NCBI RefSeq assembly: GCF_963676815.1
Contig: NZ_OY781365.1
Coordinates: 992,001-1,056,000, forward strand
DNA: 64,000 nt
Origin: an uncultured Draconibacterium sp.
Lineage (GTDB): Bacteria > Bacteroidota > Bacteroidia > Bacteroidales > Prolixibacteraceae
Direction of reading: 5' to 3'
Shown: positions 18,562 through 26,568 of the stretch, in pieces
Numbering within the stretch: the stretch's first letter is position 1
How the letters are laid out: every line of letters starts with the position of its first letter
Made by a program: the position numbers and the translations under genes
The notes under the pieces: model-generated
Told to the model about the DNA's origin: nothing
Seen by the model: only the letters and a program-made list of their open reading frames with translations
The model's database searches: none

Positions 18562-19920
18562 ATGAATAAGCACGATATACTGGCCAAAATAAAGGAAGGA
18601 GATTTCACAAAGATTAAGTTCGCCGTTGCTGATATTGACGGTGTTTTGCGGGGTAAATACATTCATAAAAACAAGTTTTTGAATGCGCTTGAAAACGGTC
18701 TGGGTTTTTGCGATGTTATTTTTGGTTGGGATTGTGCCGACAAGTGTTACGACGGTATTGATATTACCGGCTGGCATACCGGATACCCTGATGCAAAAGC
18801 AACTATTGCTACCGAAACTTTTCGCCGTATTCCGTGGGAAAATGATACTCCCTTTTTTTTAGGCGATTTTAGTCAAGATGCAAAATACGCCGACTCAACT
18901 TGCTCGCGAAGTTTATTAAAACGAATTGCCATACAAAGTGAAGAAATGGGATTTAAACCCCTATTTTCGCAAGAGTTTGAATGGTTTAATTTTTTGGGAA
19001 CACCAAGCGAAATTGCTAATGCTGATTACACCGATTTGCACCCGATTACACCAGGAATGTTTGGTTATTCAATTTTAAGAACTTCGTTGAATCAGCCCTA
19101 TTTTAACGACCTGTTCGATATGCTCCACCAGTTTGACATTCCGCTTGAAGGTATGCACACCGAAACCGGACCGGGAGTGATGGAAGCTACAGTAATTTAC
19201 GACGAAATATTGGCGGCTGCCGATAAAGCGCTGTTATTTAAATCGGCAGTAAAAGAAATTGCTTACAAACATAATTTTGTGGCTACGTTTATGGCTAAAT
19301 GGAACCAGGATTTTCCTGGCTGCGGTGGTCACATTCATCAAAGCCTGTGGGATTTGGACAAGAAGCAGAATCTATTTTTCAATCGCGGTACGGAGCAACA
19401 AATGAGTGCCACCATGCAACATTACATTGCCGGATTATTAAAATGTTTGCCCGAAATACTACCGATGTTTGCACCAAATCCAAACAGTTATAAACGTTTG
19501 AGTGGCGGCGACTGGGCACCACGCACGCTTACCTGGGGAATTGATAACCGAACATGTGCTGTTCGTGCCATTCCGGGAAGTGAAAAATCGACACGAATAG
19601 AACTGCGCGTGCCCGGATCGGACACCAACGCTTATCTCGCGCTCAGTGCTTCGCTGGCGGCCGGGCTTTACGGAATTAAAAATAAATTGACGCTGGAAAC
19701 AGAAGCTATAAAGGGAAATGGCTACCTGGAAACCGCAAATGGAGTTCTTCCTGATTCGCTGGAAAAAGCAACAAAAAAAATGGCAAATTCGGAAATTGCC
19801 AATGAGCTGTTTGGTGAGGCTTTTGTAAAACACTATACACAAACACGCGAATGGGAAAATCGTCAAATGGATGAAAGCGATCCGAACCGGGAACTAAAAC
19901 GGTATTTTGAAATAATTTAA
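18562..19920 (+). CDS. Glutamine synthetase I-like ligase (PuuA/gamma-glutamyl ligase-like)
   Basis: About 452 residues from ATG 18562 (18553 also possible). A GSI-fold enzyme with the catalytic set in place: SQEFEWF (metal-binding Glu pair), HTETGPGVMEA, GCGGHIHQSL (His loop), NSYKRL, DNRTCAVR and IELRVPGSDTNAYLAL. The absence of the adenylylation-site loop, and its resemblance to PuuA/FluG-like ligases, suggest that it joins glutamate to an amine other than ammonia, but this is inference. It heads an operon with an APH-fold kinase (55 bp on) and a HAD protein (12 bp further). The acceptor amine is unknown. Confidence 0.85.
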   Translation: MNKHDILAKIKEGDFTKIKFAVADIDGVLRGKYIHKNKFLNALENGLGFCDVIFGWDCADKCYDGIDITGWHTGYPDAKATIATETFRRIPWENDTPFFLGDFSQDAKYADSTCSRSLLKRIAIQSEEMGFKPLFSQEFEWFNFLGTPSEIANADYTDLHPITPGMFGYSILRTSLNQPYFNDLFDMLHQFDIPLEGMHTETGPGVMEATVIYDEILAAADKALLFKSAVKEIAYKHNFVATFMAKWNQDFPGCGGHIHQSLWDLDKKQNLFFNRGTEQQMSATMQHYIAGLLKCLPEILPMFAPNPNSYKRLSGGDWAPRTLTWGIDNRTCAVRAIPGSEKSTRIELRVPGSDTNAYLALSASLAAGLYGIKNKLTLETEAIKGNGYLETANGVLPDSLEKATKKMANSEIANELFGEAFVKHYTQTREWENRQMDESDPNRELKRYFEII

Positions 19921-19975
19921 ATTACCGGAAACGCTGAAAGGCAAAACCAACTAACTTTGAAAAAACTGGAAAGAA

Positions 19976-21025
19976 ATGATGCAAAAACTCGACTATGGAG
20001 AAATTATAAAACTAGCCTGGAAAGAATTTGACAACGATCGTCATGAAGTAAAAGGAGTTTTTGATGTTAGCGCAAAGGTATCCACCAACCATGTATATAA
20101 AATATCGTTTTACGAACGCGAACCGGTTTTTGCAAAAATATCGGAATACGGAAACTTCGAAGATTTTAGGGAAGACCACATTATTATAAACAACCTGGCC
20201 AACAACCTTGAATTTCCTTACCAGATGTTTCTGGCACAATCGCTGGTAAAACGTAACGAACTTTTTATCTATCGCTACCACGAGCGCGAAAGAAGTGCCT
20301 GGGTGGTTTTTTACAACCCAATTCAAATACGAAATAAGCTCCCCCGCCGGCTGGAAGAAAAACACATAAAAAAACTGGGCCGCGAGTTGGCACGTTTCCA
20401 CAAAGCGTGCACCAACGTTTCAAACCAGTTGCCACATTCCTCGAAAAATGTAATTACTGATATTCAAAAGCTAAAACGATCAATCCATAAGAGCGAAATA
20501 CAAATGGACGAGTCGCACAAGGATTTGATTTTGCGCCATGCCGATCATTTTCTTGAAAATGCCGACCGCGTGAATTACAACACCGAAATTGAAACCATTC
20601 CGGTGCTGGTTGACTGGAATATTGGTAATTTTTCGATAACCAGCGACGGTAAATTCTATTCGCGCTGGGATTACGACTGGTTCAGAATGTCGTCGCGGGT
20701 GATGGACTTTTACTTTTTTAGCCGTGTGGTTTCCGATGTTGGCGACCGCACCGTTTTCAGTTATAAGGTTGACACCTTAATGGAAGACCGGTTTATGTTA
20801 TTTCTGAAAGAGTACCACCGGGTTTTTCCGCTAACACCTCCCGAGGTACATTTAATTAAAGAAGTTTACCGCTTTTTTATTTTAAACTACGTAATTAAAG
20901 ACGGGCCATATTTTTTTAGAAAGTACTATTCTACCAAACTGATAAAAGAGGCTTACGAATCGTATTTCCCTGCATTGGATTCCAACTACAGGGTAGAGAA
21001 AATTTTAAAAATATTAAAACTCTGA
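19976..21025 (+). CDS. Divergent aminoglycoside/choline-kinase-fold phosphotransferase
   Basis: 349 residues. The fold is inferred from the C-terminal lobe: the Brenner motif HGDxxxxN appears as LVDWNIGN, keeping the catalytic Asp 213 and Asn 218 but losing the His, and the metal-binding IDFD-like motif appears as RWDYDWF (Asp 232/234). The N-lobe has a candidate lysine in VFAKISEYG. Such enzymes phosphorylate small alcohols, sugars or aminoglycosides. The gene lies between the GSI-like ligase and the HAD protein in one operon, so its substrate is probably an intermediate or the acceptor of that pathway. Not a resistance gene on this evidence. Confidence 0.65.
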   Translation: MMQKLDYGEIIKLAWKEFDNDRHEVKGVFDVSAKVSTNHVYKISFYEREPVFAKISEYGNFEDFREDHIIINNLANNLEFPYQMFLAQSLVKRNELFIYRYHERERSAWVVFYNPIQIRNKLPRRLEEKHIKKLGRELARFHKACTNVSNQLPHSSKNVITDIQKLKRSIHKSEIQMDESHKDLILRHADHFLENADRVNYNTEIETIPVLVDWNIGNFSITSDGKFYSRWDYDWFRMSSRVMDFYFFSRVVSDVGDRTVFSYKVDTLMEDRFMLFLKEYHRVFPLTPPEVHLIKEVYRFFILNYVIKDGPYFFRKYYSTKLIKEAYESYFPALDSNYRVEKILKILKL

Positions 21026-21037
21026 TGCTGCAATATT

Positions 21038-21895
21038 ATGAGAACAAAAAGTTTTAGAAGCGTAGTGAAAAACTACCGGGCCGTGTTTTTTGATGCTTTT
21101 GGTGTATTAAAAAACCATTCGGGTTTGATAGAAGGAGTAGGAAATACTTTCAAGTATTTAGATTCGAAAGGAATTCCGTATTACGTATTAACCAACGATT
21201 CATCGCGAAGTCCAGAGGAGCTATCGAACTGGTATCAGGAAAGGGGACTCACCACCATAACTACCGATAAAATTTTATCATCGGGGATGCTTGCCATGGA
21301 ATTTTTTAAAACCAAACTGGCCAACGGAAAGGCGGTGGCTTACCTCGGCACAAAAGCATCGGCACATTACCTGGAGTCGGCAGGGCAAAAAACGGTACCT
21401 ATCAGCGAAGTAAACCTGGAAGACCTCGAACATATAAAATCGTTTGCCTTTCTGGACGATGAAGGATTTGACTGGAACAAGGACATTGATAAAACCATCA
21501 ACCTGCTGCGCCACAAAAACATGACCGTAATTGTTGCGAATACCGACATTAATTACCCGGTAAATAAAAACGATATCTCGGTAGCCGTTGGTGGGCTGGC
21601 CGATCTGGTTGAACAAATTTTGGGGAAAAAATTTATTCGTTTCGGGAAACCCGATGCTCAAATGTTTTTGCTGGCCTACGAACGAGCAATGCAGGATGTA
21701 CCCAACATTAAAAGAAATGAGATTTTAATGGTAGGCGACACGCTTTTTACCGATATTATTGGTGGAAACAAATTCGGATTGGACACCGTGCTGGTTCTAT
21801 CCGGAAATACCCTACCCGATAATGCAAAAATAAAGATCAGCAGTTCGGGAATTATACCGACCTACGTTTGCGACTCAGCAGTTATTGAGTTGTGA
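21038..21895 (+). CDS. HAD-superfamily class IIA hydrolase-like protein
   Basis: 285 residues with the class IIA (NagD-like) layout: motif I FFDAFGVL (Asp 19), motif II VLTNDSSRSPEEL, cap domain, FGKPDAQMFLLA (motif III lysine) and motif IV VGDTLFTDIIGG. In motif I the second, general-acid Asp of phosphatases is Phe (DAF rather than DxD), a form seen in haloacid-dehalogenase-like members. The protein may act on a non-phosphate substrate or be a weak phosphatase. Third gene of the GSI-like/kinase/HAD operon; the start lies 12 bp past the kinase stop. Confidence 0.8.
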   Translation: MRTKSFRSVVKNYRAVFFDAFGVLKNHSGLIEGVGNTFKYLDSKGIPYYVLTNDSSRSPEELSNWYQERGLTTITTDKILSSGMLAMEFFKTKLANGKAVAYLGTKASAHYLESAGQKTVPISEVNLEDLEHIKSFAFLDDEGFDWNKDIDKTINLLRHKNMTVIVANTDINYPVNKNDISVAVGGLADLVEQILGKKFIRFGKPDAQMFLLAYERAMQDVPNIKRNEILMVGDTLFTDIIGGNKFGLDTVLVLSGNTLPDNAKIKISSSGIIPTYVCDSAVIEL

Positions 21896-21962
21896 CAAGC
21901 GCCCTGGGGGCAGAAAGAAGTTTATCTTCCTGCTGCAAATAAATCGTAACCGCCTATGAACG

Positions 21963-22310
21963 GGCAAGAGCTGCTAAATTATGTTTTGGCAATCATTTTC
22001 CATGAAAAAACAAGCAAAAAACAATTGGCGATCACATTTTCGCGGAAAATGAATTGAAAAACTATTTTGTGAAGCTTTTTTCAAGGAAAATGAGGTGAAA
22101 AACTATTTTGTGAGGCCTTTTTCAAGGAAAATGATGCGCCGATTCATTTTTTGATGGCATTTGCGACGAAAAAAGAATGAAAAACTATTTCGTCAAGCTT
22201 TTTGCAGCGAAAATGAAGTGCCCACCTGTTTTTTCATGTCATTTTCATTGCAAAAAAGCAAAAAAATGATTTTCCGCCCATTTTCACCGAAAACGACATC
22301 GAAATAAACG
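21963..22310. repeat. Degenerate 41-bp tandem repeat, about seven to eight units
   Basis: Units begin at 22004, 22045, 22086, 22127, 22168, 22209 and 22250 (the last is 39 bp), with a weak unit from 21963 and a partial one at 22289. Most begin GAAAA and end in a CATTTTC- or TTTTTCA-like sequence; units 2 and 3 are nearly identical. A typical unit holds TGAAAAA and TTTTTCA as an inverted pair. The period of 41 is not a multiple of 3, so it is not coding repeats. It fills most of the 438-bp gap between the HAD gene and the convergent aminotransferase gene. Confidence 0.85.
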
Positions 22311-22333
22311 CAACCTGCTACAAATTGCTAAAA

Positions 22334-23452
22334 TTACAAATTCGCCACCACCTCTTTCAGTGCATGAATTAGCAGTTGATCTTTATCTCTTCCTTTTGAA
22401 GCAATTCGGATGTGTTTCTCGTCGAGGCCGATTTTGTTAGAACAATCGCGCACGTAAACACCATAGTCCTGCAGCAATTTCATTTGCAGCTCGTAAGCAC
22501 TCATTTCAAATTTTATTTTCAGCAAAATAAAATTACTGTTCGAAGGGTAAACTTCGTAGCCGGAAATAGCACCCAATGCGTCGTAAAGTTCGCGCACATC
22601 GGAGATAACATGTTTGCGGGCAGTGTGGTATTCAACATCAGTATATTTTAACTGTGTTAAAAAGTACTCGGCTAGTGTATTGATATTCCAAACGGGCAAA
22701 GCATTTCTTATTTGTTTCAAGTACTGCTGATTGGCTGTGCAACAATATCCCAAACGCAAACCCGGCACTCCACAATGTTTGCTCATACTGCGCACAATTA
22801 TCAGGTTCTGAAAATGCTCAACCATGGGCATCAGGCTTGGAATTTCATCGCCCGCAAAATCAATAAACGACTCATCAACCAACACCAGTTTTAAATGCTG
22901 CATGCGGTTTAAAAAGCCGGTTATTTTTTCAATCGAAATTAACTGCCCCGTAGGATTTCCAGGATTAATAATTAGTGCTGATGACAGCTTTTCGTGCAAC
23001 AACCAGTCGGCATATTCATCCAAATCAAGCTGATATTGTTTGTCCGCAGGAAGTTGAAACAGCTTTACCTTTTCCAGGTTCTGAATCTTCTCAATGTATT
23101 CGCTAAACGTAGGAATGGGAATTCCCATCTCGTCAACAAAATTGTTTTGAATAATCGTTATCAGTTCGGTGGCGCCGTTTCCTAAAACAAGGTATTCGGG
23201 TTTTACATGCACAACGGCCGCCAAATCCTGCTGCGCCAGTTTCGGATTGCTCGACGGATATGCTTTTATCACCTCGGGCAGTTTATCCTGCAGTTTCTGA
23301 AGCAAGTTTTCATCCGGGAAATAGGGATTTTCAATGAAACAAAAATCCACCACTTCTTCCAACTGCTCTTCGCCAACAATATCAATTAACGATGGCGAGT
23401 GCGAAGTTTCGTTAAACAGCTGACGTTTTATTTCAATTTGTTTCCTTAACAT
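22334..23452 (-). CDS. PLP-dependent class I/II aminotransferase (HisC/CobD-like)
   Basis: About 372 residues from the ATG at 23452 (MLRKQIEIKRQLFNE); the open frame goes further upstream but the extension does not look like this family. Fold type I features: the LGNGATELI turn, NPGNPTGQ, VLVDESFIDF and the PLP lysine in RSMSKHCGVPGLRLGY, and an arginine in a C-terminal HIRIAS. Closest in look to histidinol-phosphate aminotransferase or threonine-phosphate decarboxylase, but no his or cob genes are nearby, so the substrate is open. The plus-strand operon upstream is convergent with it. Confidence 0.8.
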   Translation of the reverse strand: MLRKQIEIKRQLFNETSHSPSLIDIVGEEQLEEVVDFCFIENPYFPDENLLQKLQDKLPEVIKAYPSSNPKLAQQDLAAVVHVKPEYLVLGNGATELITIIQNNFVDEMGIPIPTFSEYIEKIQNLEKVKLFQLPADKQYQLDLDEYADWLLHEKLSSALIINPGNPTGQLISIEKITGFLNRMQHLKLVLVDESFIDFAGDEIPSLMPMVEHFQNLIIVRSMSKHCGVPGLRLGYCCTANQQYLKQIRNALPVWNINTLAEYFLTQLKYTDVEYHTARKHVISDVRELYDALGAISGYEVYPSNSNFILLKIKFEMSAYELQMKLLQDYGVYVRDCSNKIGLDEKHIRIASKGRDKDQLLIHALKEVVANL

Positions 23453-23499
23453 GGCTATTAATCTTAGGGCATTAATTTTTGCGACGACAAATTTGATCA

Positions 23500-23532
23500 A
23501 AAAAAAACTGCCCTACAATAAGGACAGTTTCT
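23500..23532 (-). terminator. Terminator after the type II-like glutamine synthetase
   Basis: Minus strand AAACTGTCC, 8-nt loop, GGGCAGTTT, then a T-run; a 9-bp stem with one G-U pair, 27 bp past the stop at 23559. It separates this gene from the aminotransferase gene. Confidence 0.75.
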
Positions 23533-23558
23533 TTTTATTATGCAATTATGTCTTGGTT

Positions 23559-24572
23559 TTAAACTTTTGCAGCTTTAACCGTTTTGATGATTCGAGCACC
23601 AATTTTGTATGGATCACCGTTTGAAGCAGGACGACGGTCTTCCAAACGACCTTTCCAACCATCTTCAACAGTTCCTACAGGAATACGGATTGAAGCACCA
23701 CGGTCAGAAACACCATAGCTATATTCAGTAATGGCCTGAGTTTCGTGCAATCCGGTCAAACGCTGATCGTTGTATGCTCCGTAAACATCGATATGCTCTT
23801 TAATGTGTTTACCGAATTCTTCGCAAATTGCAGTAAATACTTTTTCGTCGCCACAAGTTCTCATCAATCCGTTTGAGAAGTTAGCGTGCATACCTGAACC
23901 GTTCCAGTCAAGGTCTTTTCCAAGTGGTTTTGGATGCCACTCAACATCAACACCATATTTTTCAGCAGTACGCTCCAAAAGAAAACGAGCCATCCAAATT
24001 TGGTCACCTGCATCGTGTGCACCTTTAGCAAAAATCTGGAATTCCCACTGTCCGGCAGCAACCTCTGCGTTGATACCTTCAACATTCAAACCTGCTTCTA
24101 AACAAAGGTCGAAGTGCTCTTCAACAATTGCACGACCGAAAGCTTTAGAACCACCAACACCACAATAGTAAGGTCCTTGTGGCTCAGGGAAACCTCCTGC
24201 AGGGAAACCTAATGGAAGACGAGTTTGTGGATCGTACAAGAAATATTCCTGCTCGAAACCGAACCAGAAGTCTTCATCTTCTTCTTCGATGTGTGCACGA
24301 CCGTTAGTTTCGTGTGCTGAACCATCAGGATTTAAAACTTCAGTTAAAACTAAATAGGCATTTTTACGGTCCGGATCAGGACAGATAAATACCGGTTTCA
24401 AAAGAAGGTCAGAGGCTTCGCCACCAGCCTGATTAGTAGAAGATCCGTCGAATGACCACACTGGGCAGTCTTCCAATTTTCCGCTGAAGTTATCAGCTAC
24501 ACGAGTTTTTGCTCTTAATTGTTGAGTTGGCACACTACCATCCAACCAAATGTATTCCAATTTTGATTTCAT
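23559..24572 (-). CDS. Glutamine synthetase type II (eukaryote-like)
   Basis: 337 residues, the usual GSII length. Signatures: EYIWLDGSVPTQQLRAKTR at the N-terminus, CPVWSFDGSSTNQA, FGFEQEYFLYD, GPYYCGVG, EVAAGQWEFQIF, NGSGMHANFS and the C-terminal SDRGASIRIP with DRRPASNGDPY. Makes glutamine from glutamate and ammonia as a decamer. Single gene with its own -7 box and terminator. It is the third glutamine synthetase class within about 8.5 kb. Identification is secure. Confidence 0.95.
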   Translation of the reverse strand: MKSKLEYIWLDGSVPTQQLRAKTRVADNFSGKLEDCPVWSFDGSSTNQAGGEASDLLLKPVFICPDPDRKNAYLVLTEVLNPDGSAHETNGRAHIEEEDEDFWFGFEQEYFLYDPQTRLPLGFPAGGFPEPQGPYYCGVGGSKAFGRAIVEEHFDLCLEAGLNVEGINAEVAAGQWEFQIFAKGAHDAGDQIWMARFLLERTAEKYGVDVEWHPKPLGKDLDWNGSGMHANFSNGLMRTCGDEKVFTAICEEFGKHIKEHIDVYGAYNDQRLTGLHETQAITEYSYGVSDRGASIRIPVGTVEDGWKGRLEDRRPASNGDPYKIGARIIKTVKAAKV

Positions 24573-25000
24573 GATGTAATAAATTTTATATAAATATAGA
24601 TTTTTTCTAACTGTCGATCACAAAAATAGGAGCAAATGAAACTTTTAAAACCATTTTGCTAACAAATTGTAATAAATTAATACAAAATTTACATTGAATA
24701 TAGATTTTTGTCAAACACCCCAAATTTAACAATACCCCCTTAAAAATTCTACATTTTTAGCGTTAAAGACTATTAAAAACAACATATACCACCCCGATTT
24801 TTCTATTTTTTCTGAGGTTTTACCCCCAAATTAGAAACCACCCCTGTTTTTCAGTTTTACAATGATTAATTGATCGATTATTATATAGTAAGGATTAACT
24901 AACTTTATTCCTCAAATTGTAATTTTCTAATTGGAGTTTCTACTAATTGAAAAATATAGCCCGAACCGATAATTAAAAATTAAAAACAAATACATGCACT
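24573..25000. other. Intergenic region between the GSII and TldD-like genes
   Basis: 428 bp, very AT-rich, non-coding as far as I can see. It holds the GSII -7 box (24621-24628, minus strand TATTTTTG), with a GTTT-like -33 candidate near 24648, and a 13-bp direct repeat AATATAGATTTTT at 24593 and 24697. No clear promoter for the gene at 25001 and no terminator seen. Confidence 0.5.
24621..24628 (-). promoter_or_regulatory. -7 box of the GSII promoter
   Basis: Minus-strand TATTTTTG (TAnnTTTG), 48 bp before the ATG at 24572; identical to the octamer upstream of glnN. Confidence 0.4.
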
Positions 25001-26527
25001 ATGAAAGTTGACAGACGTGATTTTATTAAAACAAGTGGTATGTTTGCAGTGGGAAGTATGGTTTTACCTCCCTTTGTGCAATCGTGCCAAAACGTACAAA
25101 TTTCAGCAGACGTGAAAAGTTATTTAGATCATTTTGAAGTGACTACCGAGATGTTGCAGAAAGTTATTGCAACAGCTATGAGTAAAGGCGGCGATTATGC
25201 CGACTTATTTTTTGAACACAAAATCACAAATAGTTTAGCCCTTGAGGACGGAAAAGTAAACCGCGCCTACTCGAATATCGACTTCGGCGTTGGTATTCGC
25301 GTGCTAAAAGGCGACCAAACCGGTTTTGCCTACTCTGAGAATATTACGCTCGACGACATGCTGAATGCGGCCAAAATGGCTGCCAACATTGCCAACAGCA
25401 GTGCCAGTTTTAATGCTTCGGAATACAACGAAAAATTACCAGCCAACTACTACAAGATTTCGAAAAAGTGGGAAGATGTTTCGGTAAAAGACAAAGTGCC
25501 TTTTGTACAAAAAGTAAACGATAAAATTTTTGGTCTCGACGAGAAAGTGATCAAAGTAAATGCCGGAATGAGCGACGAAAGCAGCTATGTAATGTTCTAC
25601 AACTCGGAAGGGCGACTTACATACGATTACCGGCCAATGATAAGTTTTTATGCGGTTTGTGTGATGCAAAAAGATCAGCAAATTGAGAACGCTTATGCGG
25701 CCCGTTCTGTGCGCCAGGGTTTTGAATGGCTTACCGACGATCTGGTTGATACTTTGGCCAACGAAGCTGTTGACAAAACCAACCTGCTGTTTAAAGCCGG
25801 CAAACCCAAAGCCGGTGAAATGCCTGTTGTACTTGGTGCCGGAGGTTCAGGGATTTTGCTGCACGAAGCTATCGGACATACTTTCGAGGCTGATTTCAAC
25901 CGAAAAGGAACATCAATTTTCAGCGATAAACTGAATAAAAAGGTTGCTGAAAACTTTATAAATATCATTGATGATGGTACGCTGCCAAACGACCGCGGTG
26001 CCATTAACATCGACGATGAAGGAAACGATGTGCAAAAAACTTACCTGGTAAAAGACGGTATTTTGAACAGCTACCTGCACGACCGTATCAGTGCCCAATA
26101 TTATGGTGTTGAATCAACCGGTAACGGACGTCGCGAATCGTTCCGACACATGCCTTTGCCACGTATGCGCTCAACCTACATGGAAAATGGCCCGCACACC
26201 ACCGAAGAAATTTTTGCAGCCGTTGATTATGGTGTCTATGTAGATAACTTCAGCAATGGCGAAGTTAAGATCGGTGCAGGCGACTTTACTTTCTTTGTAA
26301 AATCGGGTTATATCATTGAAAACGGTAAACTCACCACTCCTATTAAAGACATTAATATTGTTGGCAACGGACCACAGGCACTGGCCGATATTACCATGGC
26401 TGCCAACGATTACAAAAACGACAGTGGCACCTGGACGTGTGGAAAAGACGGACAATCGGTTCCGGTAACACTTGGCCTGCCAACTGTTTTAGTGAAAAAA
26501 ATGACTGTAGGAGGAACAAATGCATAG
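25001..26527 (+). CDS. TldD-like metalloprotease with Tat/lipoprotein signal
   Basis: 508 residues. The N-terminus has a Tat motif (DRRDFIK), a hydrophobic stretch and a lipobox-like FVQSC (Cys 29), so export as a folded lipoprotein is predicted. The rest is TldD: GGDYADLFFEHK near the start, the zinc motif LLHEAIGHTFEADF (HEAIGH at 288-293) and the C-terminal barrel. E. coli TldD/TldE is a cytosolic complex that trims unfolded peptides such as microcin B17 precursor and CcdA; an exported form is different. Partner gene 41 bp downstream. Length is close to the usual 480 plus the signal. Confidence 0.88.
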   Translation: MKVDRRDFIKTSGMFAVGSMVLPPFVQSCQNVQISADVKSYLDHFEVTTEMLQKVIATAMSKGGDYADLFFEHKITNSLALEDGKVNRAYSNIDFGVGIRVLKGDQTGFAYSENITLDDMLNAAKMAANIANSSASFNASEYNEKLPANYYKISKKWEDVSVKDKVPFVQKVNDKIFGLDEKVIKVNAGMSDESSYVMFYNSEGRLTYDYRPMISFYAVCVMQKDQQIENAYAARSVRQGFEWLTDDLVDTLANEAVDKTNLLFKAGKPKAGEMPVVLGAGGSGILLHEAIGHTFEADFNRKGTSIFSDKLNKKVAENFINIIDDGTLPNDRGAINIDDEGNDVQKTYLVKDGILNSYLHDRISAQYYGVESTGNGRRESFRHMPLPRMRSTYMENGPHTTEEIFAAVDYGVYVDNFSNGEVKIGAGDFTFFVKSGYIIENGKLTTPIKDINIVGNGPQALADITMAANDYKNDSGTWTCGKDGQSVPVTLGLPTVLVKKMTVGGTNA

Positions 26528-26568
26528 CGCATTCAAAGTTCAGCGTTTAATGTTTAAATTTTAAAACA

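Noticed and set aside
19976..21025. Antibiotic-resistance aminoglycoside kinase
   Set aside because: Catalytic motif is divergent and the gene is embedded in a metabolic operon.
21963..22310. The 41-bp repeats as a CRISPR array
   Set aside because: Units follow each other directly with no spacers and vary along their full length; no cas genes are near.
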